Assembly: GCF_022835675.1 (NCBI RefSeq)
Contig: NZ_BQUT01000005.1
Span: forward strand, 619,571-683,570
Length of the DNA: 64,000 nt
Reading direction: 5' to 3'
Origin: Companilactobacillus sp. RD055328
Lineage (GTDB): Bacteria; Bacillota; Bacilli; Lactobacillales; Lactobacillaceae
A program made the translations under genes and the position numbers. The notes under the pieces are model-generated. The model worked only from the letters and a program-made list of their open reading frames with translations, did no database searches and was not told where the DNA came from. Below, one piece after another: positions 47,886 through 56,459 of this stretch (its first letter is position 1; each line of letters opens with the position of its first letter).

Positions 47886-48449
47886 TTACCGCCTGGTGCA
47901 CCCATGTTTCTTAGCCAATTTATAAATAAAACTAGTACTCACTCCTTCTTTTTCAGCTATATCTTTTACCATTAAATTAGAATTTTGATACTCATCAAGT
48001 ATTTTTTGTGTTTTCTTTTCTTTAATTGCTGGTCTTCCTAGTTTTTTATCAGTTACTGCAAGTGCTTCTTTAGTCCGTTGACTAATTAATTCTGCTTCTA
48101 ATTGACTCATCGCGCTCATAATAGTAAATAGAAATCGACCATTAGCCGTTGATGTATCAATACCATCACTTATTGAAACTAAATGAACTCCTTCATCATT
48201 TAATTCAGCCATTAAATTTACTAGCTGCTTTGTACTTCTAGATAGTCTATCTAGTTTATAGATTAATAACGTATCCCCTTTTTCCAAAACAGACAATGCT
48301 TTAATCAGTTCTTCGCGTTCTTCTTTTCTACCGCTTACCTGTTCTTTGAATATTATTTGAGGATTATAATTTTCCATTGCTTTAATCTGTACATCTAATC
48401 CTAAATCCTGTCGGTTTGTTGAAGTTCTACAATACGATACTGTCTTCAT
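47886..48449 (-). CDS. Serine recombinase (Hin/Pin-type DNA invertase family)
   Basis: A 187-aa site-specific recombinase. The catalytic Ser10 is in SYCRTST, aligned with Ser10 of Hin. YKLDRLSRSTKQLVNLM (about 65-81) has the catalytic Arg pair, and DGIDTSTANGRFLFTIMSAM plus LEAELISQRTKEAL form the oligomer helix. After a GRPAIKE link, the C-terminal HTH (MVKDIAEKEGVSTSFIYKLAKKHG) binds DNA. Length and order match small invertases/resolvases. The start is the ATG with AGGAGA 9 bases upstream; an ATG 3 codons earlier is too close to that site. It lies next to inverted repeats with the right symmetry to be its sites. Confidence 0.9.
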   Translation of the reverse strand: MKTVSYCRTSTNRQDLGLDVQIKAMENYNPQIIFKEQVSGRKEEREELIKALSVLEKGDTLLIYKLDRLSRSTKQLVNLMAELNDEGVHLVSISDGIDTSTANGRFLFTIMSAMSQLEAELISQRTKEALAVTDKKLGRPAIKEKKTQKILDEYQNSNLMVKDIAEKEGVSTSFIYKLAKKHGCTRR

Positions 48450-48512
48450 GATAATCATTCTCCTTTGTTTATACGCTATATAATTATCTATGATTTATGT
48501 CAGTTCATGTAT

Positions 48513-48536
48513 ATGGCAAACAAAATGGCAAACAAA
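48513..48536. repeat. Tandem 12-bp repeat near tRNA-Leu 3' end
   Basis: ATGGCAAACAAA occurs twice back to back (48513-48524 and 48525-48536), about 50 bases past the 3' end of tRNA-Leu. Short direct repeats here resemble integrase arm sites left by an element, but two copies are weak evidence. Confidence 0.4.
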
Positions 48537-48577
48537 AAAGTACAAACCTTATTAAATCAAGGTTTGTACTTTTATTT
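48535..48577. terminator. Terminator after tRNA-Leu
   Basis: The stem AGTACAAACCTT/AAGGTTTGTACT has T-runs on both strands and lies 10 bases past the tRNA 3' end. Confidence 0.8.
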
Positions 48578-48586
48578 TTATCTATA

Positions 48587-48672
48587 TGCGGGTAAGAAGA
48601 TTCGAACTTCCACGGAGAAAATTCTCCACAAGATCCTTAGTCTTGCGCGTCTGCCAGTTCCGCCATACCCGC
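48587..48672 (-). tRNA. tRNA-Leu (AAG)
   Basis: Class II cloverleaf of 86 nt. Acceptor GCGGGTA pairs with TACCCGC; anticodon arm CAAGA-CTAAGGA-TCTTG gives AAG (A34 probably becomes inosine, reading CUU/CUC); the long variable arm GGAGAATTTTCTCC is typical of Leu. No CCA is encoded. Confidence 0.95.
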
Positions 48673-48710
48673 ATTGTATGCTAGAAAAATTCTAGCATAC
48701 CGATACTGCT

Positions 48711-49169
48711 TTATTCAATGCTTTCTTTTATAAACACCAATCTTCCGCGGCACTTTCCACAAACAAAACGCCAAGTATTGATTTTTTTAATGCGCTTGTA
48801 TTCTAAACCACATTTTTTACATTGATAAATTTTATACGTCTTACGTTTCTTTGGTGTTAATTCCGGAGCATAGCGTGATCCGCCCACTTGTTTTAACAAA
48901 GCTTTAAAAGCTGGCGAACTGTGATAATGCTTGCCTCCAGAGTAATACAAATGATAATGAACTAATTCATGTTTGATAATACCTTCTAAAGTTTTCTCAT
49001 CATATCTTTCAAGAACTTTAGGATTGATATCAATATGTCCATCTTTTAAATGAAATCTACCACCAGTAGAACGTAATCGATTATTGAATTTAGCTATATT
49101 ATTAAATTCTTTCCCAAAAGAATTTTTTGAAATTCTTTGAACTAGTTGTGTTAACTCGTTATCTGTCAT
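48711..49169 (-). CDS. SprT-like zinc metalloprotease-family protein
   Basis: A 152-aa SprT family protein. The HExxH-type site is KHELVHYHLYY (about residues 66-76), followed by the conserved SPAFKALL region. A C-terminal zinc ribbon has the pairs YQCKKCG and FVCGKCRG (about 118-145). Bacterial SprT-like proteins are related to eukaryotic Spartan; their role here is unknown. It starts one base after the gene at 49171. Confidence 0.9.
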   Translation of the reverse strand: MTDNELTQLVQRISKNSFGKEFNNIAKFNNRLRSTGGRFHLKDGHIDINPKVLERYDEKTLEGIIKHELVHYHLYYSGGKHYHSSPAFKALLKQVGGSRYAPELTPKKRKTYKIYQCKKCGLEYKRIKKINTWRFVCGKCRGRLVFIKESIE

Positions 49170-49170
49170 T

Positions 49171-49602
49171 TTATCCTTGGAATATTTTTGTAATATACTT
49201 CGAGATTTTATCAGTAGCTTCTTCTTGTTTCTTTTCAGCTATTGTAAAAGCCTCAATATCAACATCCCTATTATCCTTCATACTATCAACCATGTCTTGA
49301 CATGATTGTGCGTATTCATCATAAACATTTGCCAAGTTATGATGTGTTCCCATTAAACGAGCTGGGGCTTTTGCTTCATGCATAACTTTTGCAATCTTCT
49401 TGTATTCATCTGTTCCTTGCTGAAAATCACCTTGGATTTCTAAATATTTTGAAGATAGCATATCTTTAAGAGTATTTTCATCAATTGCTTTTTTGATTAC
49501 TTCAAATTGTGGGTGCATTTTTTCTTGCACTTCTTGTGTATTTTGAACTGCATCATTTACTGTATTAGCGTATTGAATAGCTTTTTTTTGTGCTGGATTC
49601 AT
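49171..49602 (-). CDS. Unknown helical protein (weakly YlbF/YmcA-like)
   Basis: A 143-aa all-helical, soluble protein, rich in Lys, Glu, Gln and Asp, beginning MNPAQKKAIQYANTVNDAVQ. The heptad-like spacing and length recall Com_YlbF proteins, but no signature settles it. It lies 2 bases after the P-type ATPase stop and 1 base before sprT, so the three share a transcript under the Mn2+ riboswitch. Function is not assigned. Confidence 0.55.
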   Translation of the reverse strand: MNPAQKKAIQYANTVNDAVQNTQEVQEKMHPQFEVIKKAIDENTLKDMLSSKYLEIQGDFQQGTDEYKKIAKVMHEAKAPARLMGTHHNLANVYDEYAQSCQDMVDSMKDNRDVDIEAFTIAEKKQEEATDKISKYITKIFQG

Positions 49603-49604
49603 TA

Positions 49605-52259
49605 TTAAGCTCTCTTTCTTTGAATTAGTTTAACTAGTTCAACGATAAGAATCATAAGCATTCCACCTGCAAGAACTGTTAACCATTGAGTATAGTTTAA
49701 TGCAGTTACGTGGAAAATACCATTCAATCCTGGAACCATTATTGTAACAGCTAAAGAAATCACTGATATTACAATTGCCCAGTTAAATGCACGATTAGTA
49801 AATGGATTACTACTAAATAATGAATTGTGAATTGATTTAACATTAAATGCTTGGAATAGTTGGATTAATCCTAATGTAGCATAAGCCATTGTCAAAGCAT
49901 CAGCGTGAATCATAGCATATCCAGAATGAACTGGCATTGAAATACCAATGAAGTATACACCTAAAGTTATGATTCCTTCTAGAACACCTTGATACATAAT
50001 GGAACTACCTACACCATTTGAGAAGAAGTTTGAATTTCGACCACGTGGTTTTTCATTCATTATTCCCTTTTCAACTGGTTCTACTCCCAAAGCAATAGCT
50101 GGTAAAGTATCAGTTACTAAGTTGATCCATAGTAATTGAACTGGTTTTAATATATCCCAACTTAAAAGTGTCATCATGAATAATGTAAGTACTTCACCTA
50201 AGTTAGCTGATAGAAGATACTGAATAGATTTTTGGATATTACTAAAGACCTTACGACCTTCTTTAACCGCATGTACAATCGTTGCAAAGTTGTCATCAGC
50301 CAATACCATATCACTGGCACCTTTAGAAACTTCAGTACCAGTTATTCCCATTCCAATTCCAATATCTGCCGATTTCAATGCTGGCGCATCATTTACCCCA
50401 TCACCAGTCATGGCAACAACTTTGTTCTTCTTCTGCCAAGCTTTTACAATTCGTACTTTATGCTCTGGCGCTACACGTGCATAGACTGAATACTTGTCGA
50501 CATTATTATCAAAAGTATCTTCATCCATTTGATCAAGTTCTTCACCAGTTAACACAGCATCTGTCGAACTACTATCAATAATATTCAAACGTTGTGAAAT
50601 AGCTGTTGCCGTAATCGGATGATCACCTGTAATCATGATTGGACGAATTCCCGCAGACTTAGCTTCTTTAACAGCAGCTTTTGCTTCTGGTCTTTCGGGA
50701 TCTATCATTCCTACTAATCCAACAAATATCAAATCATTTTCAACATTTTCACTATTTACATCTTTGAAAGTGTCTGGTGTTTCTTGATATGCAAATGCCA
50801 AAACTCGCATAGCTTGTTCAGCTAATTTTGTGTTTTGTTCTAAGATATTTTTTCTATCTTGATCAGTGAATTCTCTAATTGCACCGTTTTCTTGAATCTT
50901 AGTAACTCTCTTCAAGAGTTGATCAGGGGCACCCTTTACCGCAATCATATACTTATCGGAAACTTTATTGATAGTACTCATTAATTTACGTTCAGAGTCA
51001 AACGGAACTTCTTGAACACGTTGATGTTCTGTTAAGAATTTTTGTACATCAATCCCTTTATCCAATGCGAATTGTATTAAGGCTGTTTCTGTTGGATCAC
51101 CTAATAATTCACCATTAGATTCTTTGGTATCATTAGCCATCATCATGATTTGCAATAACTTATTATCTGTATCCACTGTTACATCTTTATTTGATAGTTG
51201 AAGATTGTCATAGAACTTTTCAACTGTCATTTGATTAAGTGTTAATGTCCCGGTCTTATCAGAAGCAATAATATCAGTACTTCCAAGTGTTTCAACAGCT
51301 GGAAGTTTTCTAATCAAGGCCTTATGTTTCGCCATTTTTTGCGTTCCAATTGCCAAGATAACAGTAACAATCGCTGGTAATCCTTCCGGAATAGCAGCTA
51401 CGGCTAATGAAATTGCTGTTAACAACATTTCACTAACTCGTTGCATGATAGGTAAGTTATCTGGATTATTTAATAGCCCAACTACAAAAATTATCGCTGC
51501 AATTATTAAAATCAAAACAGTAATAATTTTACCTAGTGACTTCAAGTTATCTTGTAAAGGTGTACTTGTTTCAGTTGATTGATTCAACATCCCTGCAATT
51601 TGACCAACTTCAGTATCCATTCCAGTAGCAATTACCACTCCGCTACCACGACCGTATGTAACATTAGTATTCATAAACGCCATGTTAGTGCGATCACCTA
51701 AAGAAATCTCACCTTCTAATACATCATCAAATTTTTCAACAGGAACAGATTCACCTGTTAAACTTGATTCTTCTATTTTAAGTGACTGACTGTTAAATAA
51801 GCGTAAGTCAGCAGGTACAACATCCCCAGCCTCAAGAGCGACAATATCTCCCACAACTAATTGTGTACTAGGTACTCTGACATTCTTACCATCACGAATA
51901 ACAGTGGCTTGTGGTGAAGACATCTCTTGTAAGGCGTTAATTGCATCCTCAGCTTTTGACTCCTGCACAATCCCCATTACCGCATTTAAAATAACAACCA
52001 TGAAAATAATTACCGCATCTGTCCATTCACCTAATAAGGCACCCGAAACAAAAGCTGCGACAATCAAAATAAGAATCATAAAATCTTTAAATTGATTAAT
52101 GAATTTTTCAATTAATGTTGTTTTCTTTTTTTCTTGTAGTTCATTATGTCCATATTTTTCTAAACGTTCGCTAGCTTCTTTAGGCGTTAAACCTTGAATA
52201 TCAGTTTTCACCTGATCAAAAGCTTCCGTCTCCGTTAAATTATAATAATTCTTTTTCAT
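49605..52259 (-). CDS. P-type cation ATPase, probably Mn2+ (Ca2+-ATPase-like) efflux pump
   Basis: An 884-aa P2A-type ATPase. N-terminal cation ATPase domain, actuator TGES (SSLTGESVPVEKF, about 163-175), TM4 PEGLPAIVTVI (about 292), phosphorylation site DKTGTLT (about 334-340), hinge GDGVNDAPALK (about 619) and TM6 NLVTDTLPAIALG (about 709). It looks like SERCA/PMR1 calcium pumps, but a yybP-ykoY riboswitch precedes it, and that riboswitch senses Mn2+; in L. lactis the similar YoaB exports Mn2+. Mn2+ is therefore the likelier substrate, with Ca2+ possible. First gene of the unit with 49171 and sprT. Confidence 0.88.
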   Translation of the reverse strand: MKKNYYNLTETEAFDQVKTDIQGLTPKEASERLEKYGHNELQEKKKTTLIEKFINQFKDFMILILIVAAFVSGALLGEWTDAVIIFMVVILNAVMGIVQESKAEDAINALQEMSSPQATVIRDGKNVRVPSTQLVVGDIVALEAGDVVPADLRLFNSQSLKIEESSLTGESVPVEKFDDVLEGEISLGDRTNMAFMNTNVTYGRGSGVVIATGMDTEVGQIAGMLNQSTETSTPLQDNLKSLGKIITVLILIIAAIIFVVGLLNNPDNLPIMQRVSEMLLTAISLAVAAIPEGLPAIVTVILAIGTQKMAKHKALIRKLPAVETLGSTDIIASDKTGTLTLNQMTVEKFYDNLQLSNKDVTVDTDNKLLQIMMMANDTKESNGELLGDPTETALIQFALDKGIDVQKFLTEHQRVQEVPFDSERKLMSTINKVSDKYMIAVKGAPDQLLKRVTKIQENGAIREFTDQDRKNILEQNTKLAEQAMRVLAFAYQETPDTFKDVNSENVENDLIFVGLVGMIDPERPEAKAAVKEAKSAGIRPIMITGDHPITATAISQRLNIIDSSSTDAVLTGEELDQMDEDTFDNNVDKYSVYARVAPEHKVRIVKAWQKKNKVVAMTGDGVNDAPALKSADIGIGMGITGTEVSKGASDMVLADDNFATIVHAVKEGRKVFSNIQKSIQYLLSANLGEVLTLFMMTLLSWDILKPVQLLWINLVTDTLPAIALGVEPVEKGIMNEKPRGRNSNFFSNGVGSSIMYQGVLEGIITLGVYFIGISMPVHSGYAMIHADALTMAYATLGLIQLFQAFNVKSIHNSLFSSNPFTNRAFNWAIVISVISLAVTIMVPGLNGIFHVTALNYTQWLTVLAGGMLMILIVELVKLIQRKRA

Positions 52260-52287
52260 TTATTCCCTCCATTTTGCTGAATCCTTC

Positions 52288-52402
52288 ATAAAAAAAGAGA
52301 CTTACACACCAAACAAAGTGTGTAAGTCTCACAATTTAATACAAACCCAGATTCATTCTTGTTGACGAGTTTGTAGCAACTAAGGCCTGTTACTCCCTTA
52401 CA
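52288..52402 (-). promoter_or_regulatory. yybP-ykoY (Mn2+) riboswitch with terminator
   Basis: Minus-strand RNA starts GGGAGTAACAGGCC (about 52398), then ACAAACTCGTCAAC and TCTGGGTTTGTA, which match the conserved parts of the yybP-ykoY aptamer (GGGGAGUAG, the CGUCAA loop and the closing CUGGGCUUUGU helix). The perfect stem GAGACTTACACAC/GTGTGTAAGTCTC (52297-52330) with T7 is the expression platform, directly before the ATPase start. Mn2+ binding is expected to break the terminator. The -10 TATAAT lies at 52413-52408, giving a start at about 52401. Confidence 0.8.
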
Positions 52403-52413
52403 AAATAATTATA

Positions 52414-53235
52414 TCATATATTATCAAACACTGTATAAGGAAGACTTCTTTTATGCTCTGTTTTTTTGAACCAATTCTCAATTACTTCAGCAGACTTATC
52501 TGATATTGTTCTACCTTCTAAATAATCATCAATTTCATCATAAGTTACACCTAGAGCAACTTCATCAGGAAGAGAAGGTCGATTCTCTTCTAAGTCAGCA
52601 GTTGGTGTCTTTTCATATAAGTGAGTTGGTGCATCTAACTGACGTAACATTTGACGTCCTTGTCGTTTGTTCAATCTAAATAGCGGTGTGATATCAGCAG
52701 CTCCATCACCATATTTAGTATAGAAACCAGTAATATTTTCAGCTGAATGATCAGTGCCAACTACAATTCCTTGATTATCACCAGCAATACCGAATTGGAC
52801 AGTCATTCTTATTCGAGCTTTAATATTACCTTTATTAAAATCAGTGATTTTTTGATCATTAACTTCAATTGCCTGTACCAATTCATCAACAGAATTTTGA
52901 ATATTAACTTTTAAAATCTTATCGGCTTTCATCCAGTTAATTGCTTCCATAGCATCTGTCTCGTCAGCTTGCTTCCCATATGGAAGACGCACCGCAATAA
53001 AACAATACTCATCATTTCCTGTTTCTTCACGAAGTTCATCAATCGCCATTTGAGAGAGCTTCCCTGCTAATGTTGAATCTTGGCCACCTGAAATACCGAG
53101 TACTAATGTTTTTAGAAACGGACGGTTCTTTAAATATTTTTTTATGAAGTCTATTGAACGTCTAATTTCTGCTTGTGGATCGATTTCAGGCAAGGTGTGT
53201 TCAAATTCAATAATCTGCTTTTGTAACTCACGCAT
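52414..53235 (-). CDS. nadE: NH3-dependent NAD+ synthetase
   Basis: A 273-aa amidating enzyme that turns deamido-NAD into NAD. The N-type ATP loop [15 protein letters not shown] (about 46-60), [23 protein letters not shown] segment region (about 120-145), [24 protein letters not shown] (in two parts, about 165-188) and the C-terminal [10 protein letters not shown] are the NadE signatures. It follows pncB by 2 bases, giving a two-gene nicotinate-to-NAD salvage unit. The ammonia-using type lacks a glutaminase domain, in line with its length. Confidence 0.95.
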   Translation of the reverse strand: MRELQKQIIEFEHTLPEIDPQAEIRRSIDFIKKYLKNRPFLKTLVLGISGGQDSTLAGKLSQMAIDELREETGNDEYCFIAVRLPYGKQADETDAMEAINWMKADKILKVNIQNSVDELVQAIEVNDQKITDFNKGNIKARIRMTVQFGIAGDNQGIVVGTDHSAENITGFYTKYGDGAADITPLFRLNKRQGRQMLRQLDAPTHLYEKTPTADLEENRPSLPDEVALGVTYDEIDDYLEGRTISDKSAEVIENWFKKTEHKRSLPYTVFDNI

Positions 53236-53237
53236 AA

Positions 53238-54728
53238 TTAATCTCCGTAATGTAAATTCTCAACATATTTGCGTACTTGTTCAATATAGTTCATCTTGTG
53301 ATCATATAATTCTTGAGATAAATCTACCGGATATATTTGAGGGTTAAGGTTTCTCTTATATTCTTCCCATAACGAATCTAAATTTTGATCAGCATTTTTT
53401 TTGATATCTTGAGCGCTTGGTAAATCATAAACTAATTCACCTTTGACAAAGATATCCTTTAATAATGGTGTTGCCGTAAAATTCTTCACAGTTTTGTTTA
53501 TATATGTGTACTTAGGATGGAACATGTAAAGCTCATCAATTTTTGTTGGATCATCATCTGCTAGTGTCACATAGTCACCTTCAGACTTACCATTTTTGTC
53601 ATCATTAGTTATACGCCAAACTTGTTTCTTGCCAGGTGTAGTAACTTTTTCAGCATTGCTAGAAAGTTTAATGGTGTCTTCCATTTGACCATTGTCATTT
53701 TCAATTGAAACCAACTTATAAACAGCTCCTAAAGCTGGTTGATCGTATGCCGTAATTACCTTAGTACCAATGCCCCAGACATCAATTTTTGCACCTTGCA
53801 TTTTTAAGTTTTGGATTGTTTTTTCATCTAAATCATTTGATGCATAGATTTTTGCTTCAGTGAAACCAGCCTCATCTAATTGTTTGCGCACTCGTTTTGA
53901 AATATAAGCCATATCTCCAGAATCAATTCTTACACCTAAGAAATTGATTTTATCGCCCATTTCTTTAGCGACACGAATAGCTGATGGCACACCACTTTTA
54001 AGCGTGTCATAAGTATCAACTAAGAAAACAACATTCTTATGTGTTTGTGCATAAGCAGTAAATGCATCGTAGTCATTCTTGTATGTTTGAACTAAAGAGT
54101 GTGCATGAGTTCCACTAATTGGAATTCCAAACAAACGTCCTGCGCGTACATTAGCTGTCGCATCAAAACCACCAATATAAGCCGCACGAGCTCCCCACAA
54201 TGCCGCATCAAATTCTTGTGCTCTACGAGTTCCGAATTCAAGTATAGGATCATCACCACAGACATTGCGCACACGAGCTGCTTTTGTTGCTATTAATGTT
54301 TGAAAATTAATAATATTCAAAATCGCGGTTTCGACCAATTGAGCTTCAGCTAAACTACTCTCAATTTGAAGAATTGGCTCTTCATTAAATACCAAATCAC
54401 CTTCATAAGCTGATCTAAGAGTTCCATTGAATTTAAAGTTTTTAAGCCAATTTAAAAAACCATCGTCGAATTCTCCATATTCACGAAGATACTCAATATC
54501 TTCATTTGTGAATTCAACATTTTTTAAATAATCAACAATATGCTCAAGACCTGCAAAAACAGCATAGCCATTTTCAAATGGGATTGTTCTAAAAAATGCT
54601 TCGAAAACAGCCCTTTTATTATGAATACCTTTTTTCCAGTAAGTATACATCATATTGATTTGATAATAGTCAGTATGTAGTGCGTAAAAATCGTTACCAA
54701 AAGCCTGTCTTGTCTGATCAGCTTTCAT
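53238..54728 (-). CDS. pncB: Nicotinate phosphoribosyltransferase
   Basis: A 496-aa enzyme joining nicotinate and PRPP to form nicotinate mononucleotide. [19 protein letters not shown] (about 10-28), [19 protein letters not shown] (about 170) and the [12 protein letters not shown] (His phosphorylation region, about 213) are clear. The length is that of the long Gram-positive form. Cotranscribed with nadE. With only salvage genes visible, the strain probably needs exogenous niacin, though de novo genes may lie elsewhere. Confidence 0.95.
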   Translation of the reverse strand: MKADQTRQAFGNDFYALHTDYYQINMMYTYWKKGIHNKRAVFEAFFRTIPFENGYAVFAGLEHIVDYLKNVEFTNEDIEYLREYGEFDDGFLNWLKNFKFNGTLRSAYEGDLVFNEEPILQIESSLAEAQLVETAILNIINFQTLIATKAARVRNVCGDDPILEFGTRRAQEFDAALWGARAAYIGGFDATANVRAGRLFGIPISGTHAHSLVQTYKNDYDAFTAYAQTHKNVVFLVDTYDTLKSGVPSAIRVAKEMGDKINFLGVRIDSGDMAYISKRVRKQLDEAGFTEAKIYASNDLDEKTIQNLKMQGAKIDVWGIGTKVITAYDQPALGAVYKLVSIENDNGQMEDTIKLSSNAEKVTTPGKKQVWRITNDDKNGKSEGDYVTLADDDPTKIDELYMFHPKYTYINKTVKNFTATPLLKDIFVKGELVYDLPSAQDIKKNADQNLDSLWEEYKRNLNPQIYPVDLSQELYDHKMNYIEQVRKYVENLHYGD

Positions 54729-54775
54729 TGTTATCTTTTCCCCTTTAGTTATGTCAATATAAAAATTATATCACA

Positions 54776-54817
54776 ACAAAAAAGGGTTGGCGTCTTAGAA
54801 AAAGCGCCAGCCCCATT
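54776..54817 (-). terminator. Terminator of the polysaccharide gene run
   Basis: The stem GGGCTGGCG/CGCCAACCC (one mismatch) is followed by T6 on the minus strand. Its 5' arm is made of the last codons of the GT2 gene ending at 54795. Confidence 0.7.
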
Positions 54818-55583
54818 TGTTAAAATATTGTCCCATTGATTTCATAAATATTTTAAATCCACGAAAACTTCTATGTGACTCTTTACCATAAAAATGCGTT
54901 ACTACAGCATCGGGAATATACATGATAGTATTTCCATTATGATTTATTTTGTCACACAAATCATTGTCTTCAAAATACATGAAGAATCGTTCATCAAAGC
55001 CTTTAATTTGTTTGATAACATCTGTTCTAGTGAACATGAAAGCACCAGATCCATATTTAATTATCTGACGGCTATCATCTAAGTCACGGCATTCATATGC
55101 AGCAAGTCGTTTACTAAACATCTTTTTTACAAATCCAAAAGGTATGAATCTTAACATATAATCAAAAATATCTAACTTCTTACGAATTAAATATTGAACT
55201 TCACCATTAGGTCCAACAATTTTTGGCGTAAGCATAGCCACATTTTCATCTGACTCACCAAGATAGTTATACATTTTTTCAAAAGCATTTCGCGAAATAA
55301 TAATATCTGGATTGCAAATTAAAAAGTAATCAGTATCAACATCAGCCAAAGTTTGATTATGTCCATGACCAAATCCTAGATTTTCTGTAGATTCAACTAC
55401 TTGAATGGCTTCAGACTTGTATTCATTAAGACGTTGTAAGTATTTTTCATCTGATCCGTTATCATGCACTATAATTTTCACTGGAAAATTATCTATAACA
55501 TCAGAAATAAAACTATCTAAAGTCTTAAAAATATATTTACTATTAAAAGTGACGATACTTACTGTTACTGTAGGCTGTGTCAT
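54795..55583 (-). CDS. Family 2 glycosyltransferase (rhamnosyltransferase-like)
   Basis: A 262-aa GT2 enzyme. VSIVTFNSKY opens the GT-A fold, HDNGSDEKYL (about 42) and FLICNPDIIIS (about 94) bind nucleotide and metal, and GSGAFMFTRTDVIKQIKGFDERFFMYFEDNDLC (key parts GFDERFF and FEDNDL, about 185-200) is the acceptor/catalytic part seen in WbbL and RgpB rhamnosyltransferases. dTDP-rhamnose made by neighbouring genes is the likely donor. It is the last gene of the cluster, 11 bases after rfbD. Confidence 0.85.
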   Translation of the reverse strand: MTQPTVTVSIVTFNSKYIFKTLDSFISDVIDNFPVKIIVHDNGSDEKYLQRLNEYKSEAIQVVESTENLGFGHGHNQTLADVDTDYFLICNPDIIISRNAFEKMYNYLGESDENVAMLTPKIVGPNGEVQYLIRKKLDIFDYMLRFIPFGFVKKMFSKRLAAYECRDLDDSRQIIKYGSGAFMFTRTDVIKQIKGFDERFFMYFEDNDLCDKINHNGNTIMYIPDAVVTHFYGKESHRSFRGFKIFMKSMGQYFNKWGWRFF

Positions 55584-55594
55584 ATATCCACCTT

Positions 55595-56434
55595 TTAAAT
55601 ATTTTTAACAAATTCGTGTAAAGCTTCTTGCCATGTAGGAATCTCAAAACCAGTTGCTTCAGCTTTACTTAAATCCATAACTGAATGCTTAGGACGATAA
55701 GCTTTTTGTGGGTATTCATCTGAAGTTACTGGAGAAACGGTTGTTTTAGTGTCTTTTAGAATTTCAGAAGCAAATTCATACCAAGAACATTGTCCTTCAT
55801 TAGATAGATTATACAATCCATATTCAATATCATTTTGAATAGCATATAAAATGAATTCAGCAAGAGTTTTTGTCCAAGTTGGGCGTCCTACTTGATCATC
55901 CACTACAGTTAATTTGTCATGAGTCTTTGAAAGATTTAGCATTGTGTAAACAAAATTCTTACCATACTCACCAAATACCCATGAAGTTCTCATAATATAG
56001 TATTTGCTCATAATACTTGCAACTGCTTCTTCACCAGCAGCCTTAGCAATACCATATTCGTTTTTAGGATTAGTAATTGCATCTTCTTTATACATATCCA
56101 GATTAGTTCCATCAAAAACATAATCTGTACTTACATAAACTAAAGTTGCACCAATTTTTTCTGCCGCTTCAGCAATGTTTTTTGTTCCATCAACATTAAC
56201 TTTATGATTAATCGTCTTGCCCGGTTCTTCTTCTGCAGCGTCAACAGCTGTATATGCTGCACAATGAAGTACTAATTCAGGTTTATTCAAAGAAAAATAA
56301 CTGTCTACTGATGAAGCATCAGTGATATCTAATTCTTTAGCATCAGTTCCTGTATATTCCATATTATTTTGGTCCAATAAATATCTTAACTCTGTTCCAA
56401 GTTGCCCATTTGCACCAGTAATTAGTATCTTCAT
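55595..56434 (-). CDS. rfbD: dTDP-4-dehydrorhamnose reductase
   Basis: A 279-aa NADPH-dependent SDR enzyme, last step of dTDP-L-rhamnose synthesis. Cofactor site ITGANGQLGTEL (about 4-15), active-site YVSTDYVFDGT (about 98) and YGIAKAAGEEA with Tyr/Lys (about 126-136) are clear. Length is usual (about 280). It is separated from rfbACB by the flippase and two GT genes, which is unusual but known in lactobacilli. Confidence 0.95.
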   Translation of the reverse strand: MKILITGANGQLGTELRYLLDQNNMEYTGTDAKELDITDASSVDSYFSLNKPELVLHCAAYTAVDAAEEEPGKTINHKVNVDGTKNIAEAAEKIGATLVYVSTDYVFDGTNLDMYKEDAITNPKNEYGIAKAAGEEAVASIMSKYYIMRTSWVFGEYGKNFVYTMLNLSKTHDKLTVVDDQVGRPTWTKTLAEFILYAIQNDIEYGLYNLSNEGQCSWYEFASEILKDTKTTVSPVTSDEYPQKAYRPKHSVMDLSKAEATGFEIPTWQEALHEFVKNI

Positions 56435-56459
56435 TATTTATCTCCTATTTACTTTTATT

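Noticed and set aside
48465-48695. 76-codon plus-strand frame through the repeat and tRNA-Leu
   Set aside because: Runs through the tRNA gene on the opposite strand and through the tandem repeat; not a protein gene.
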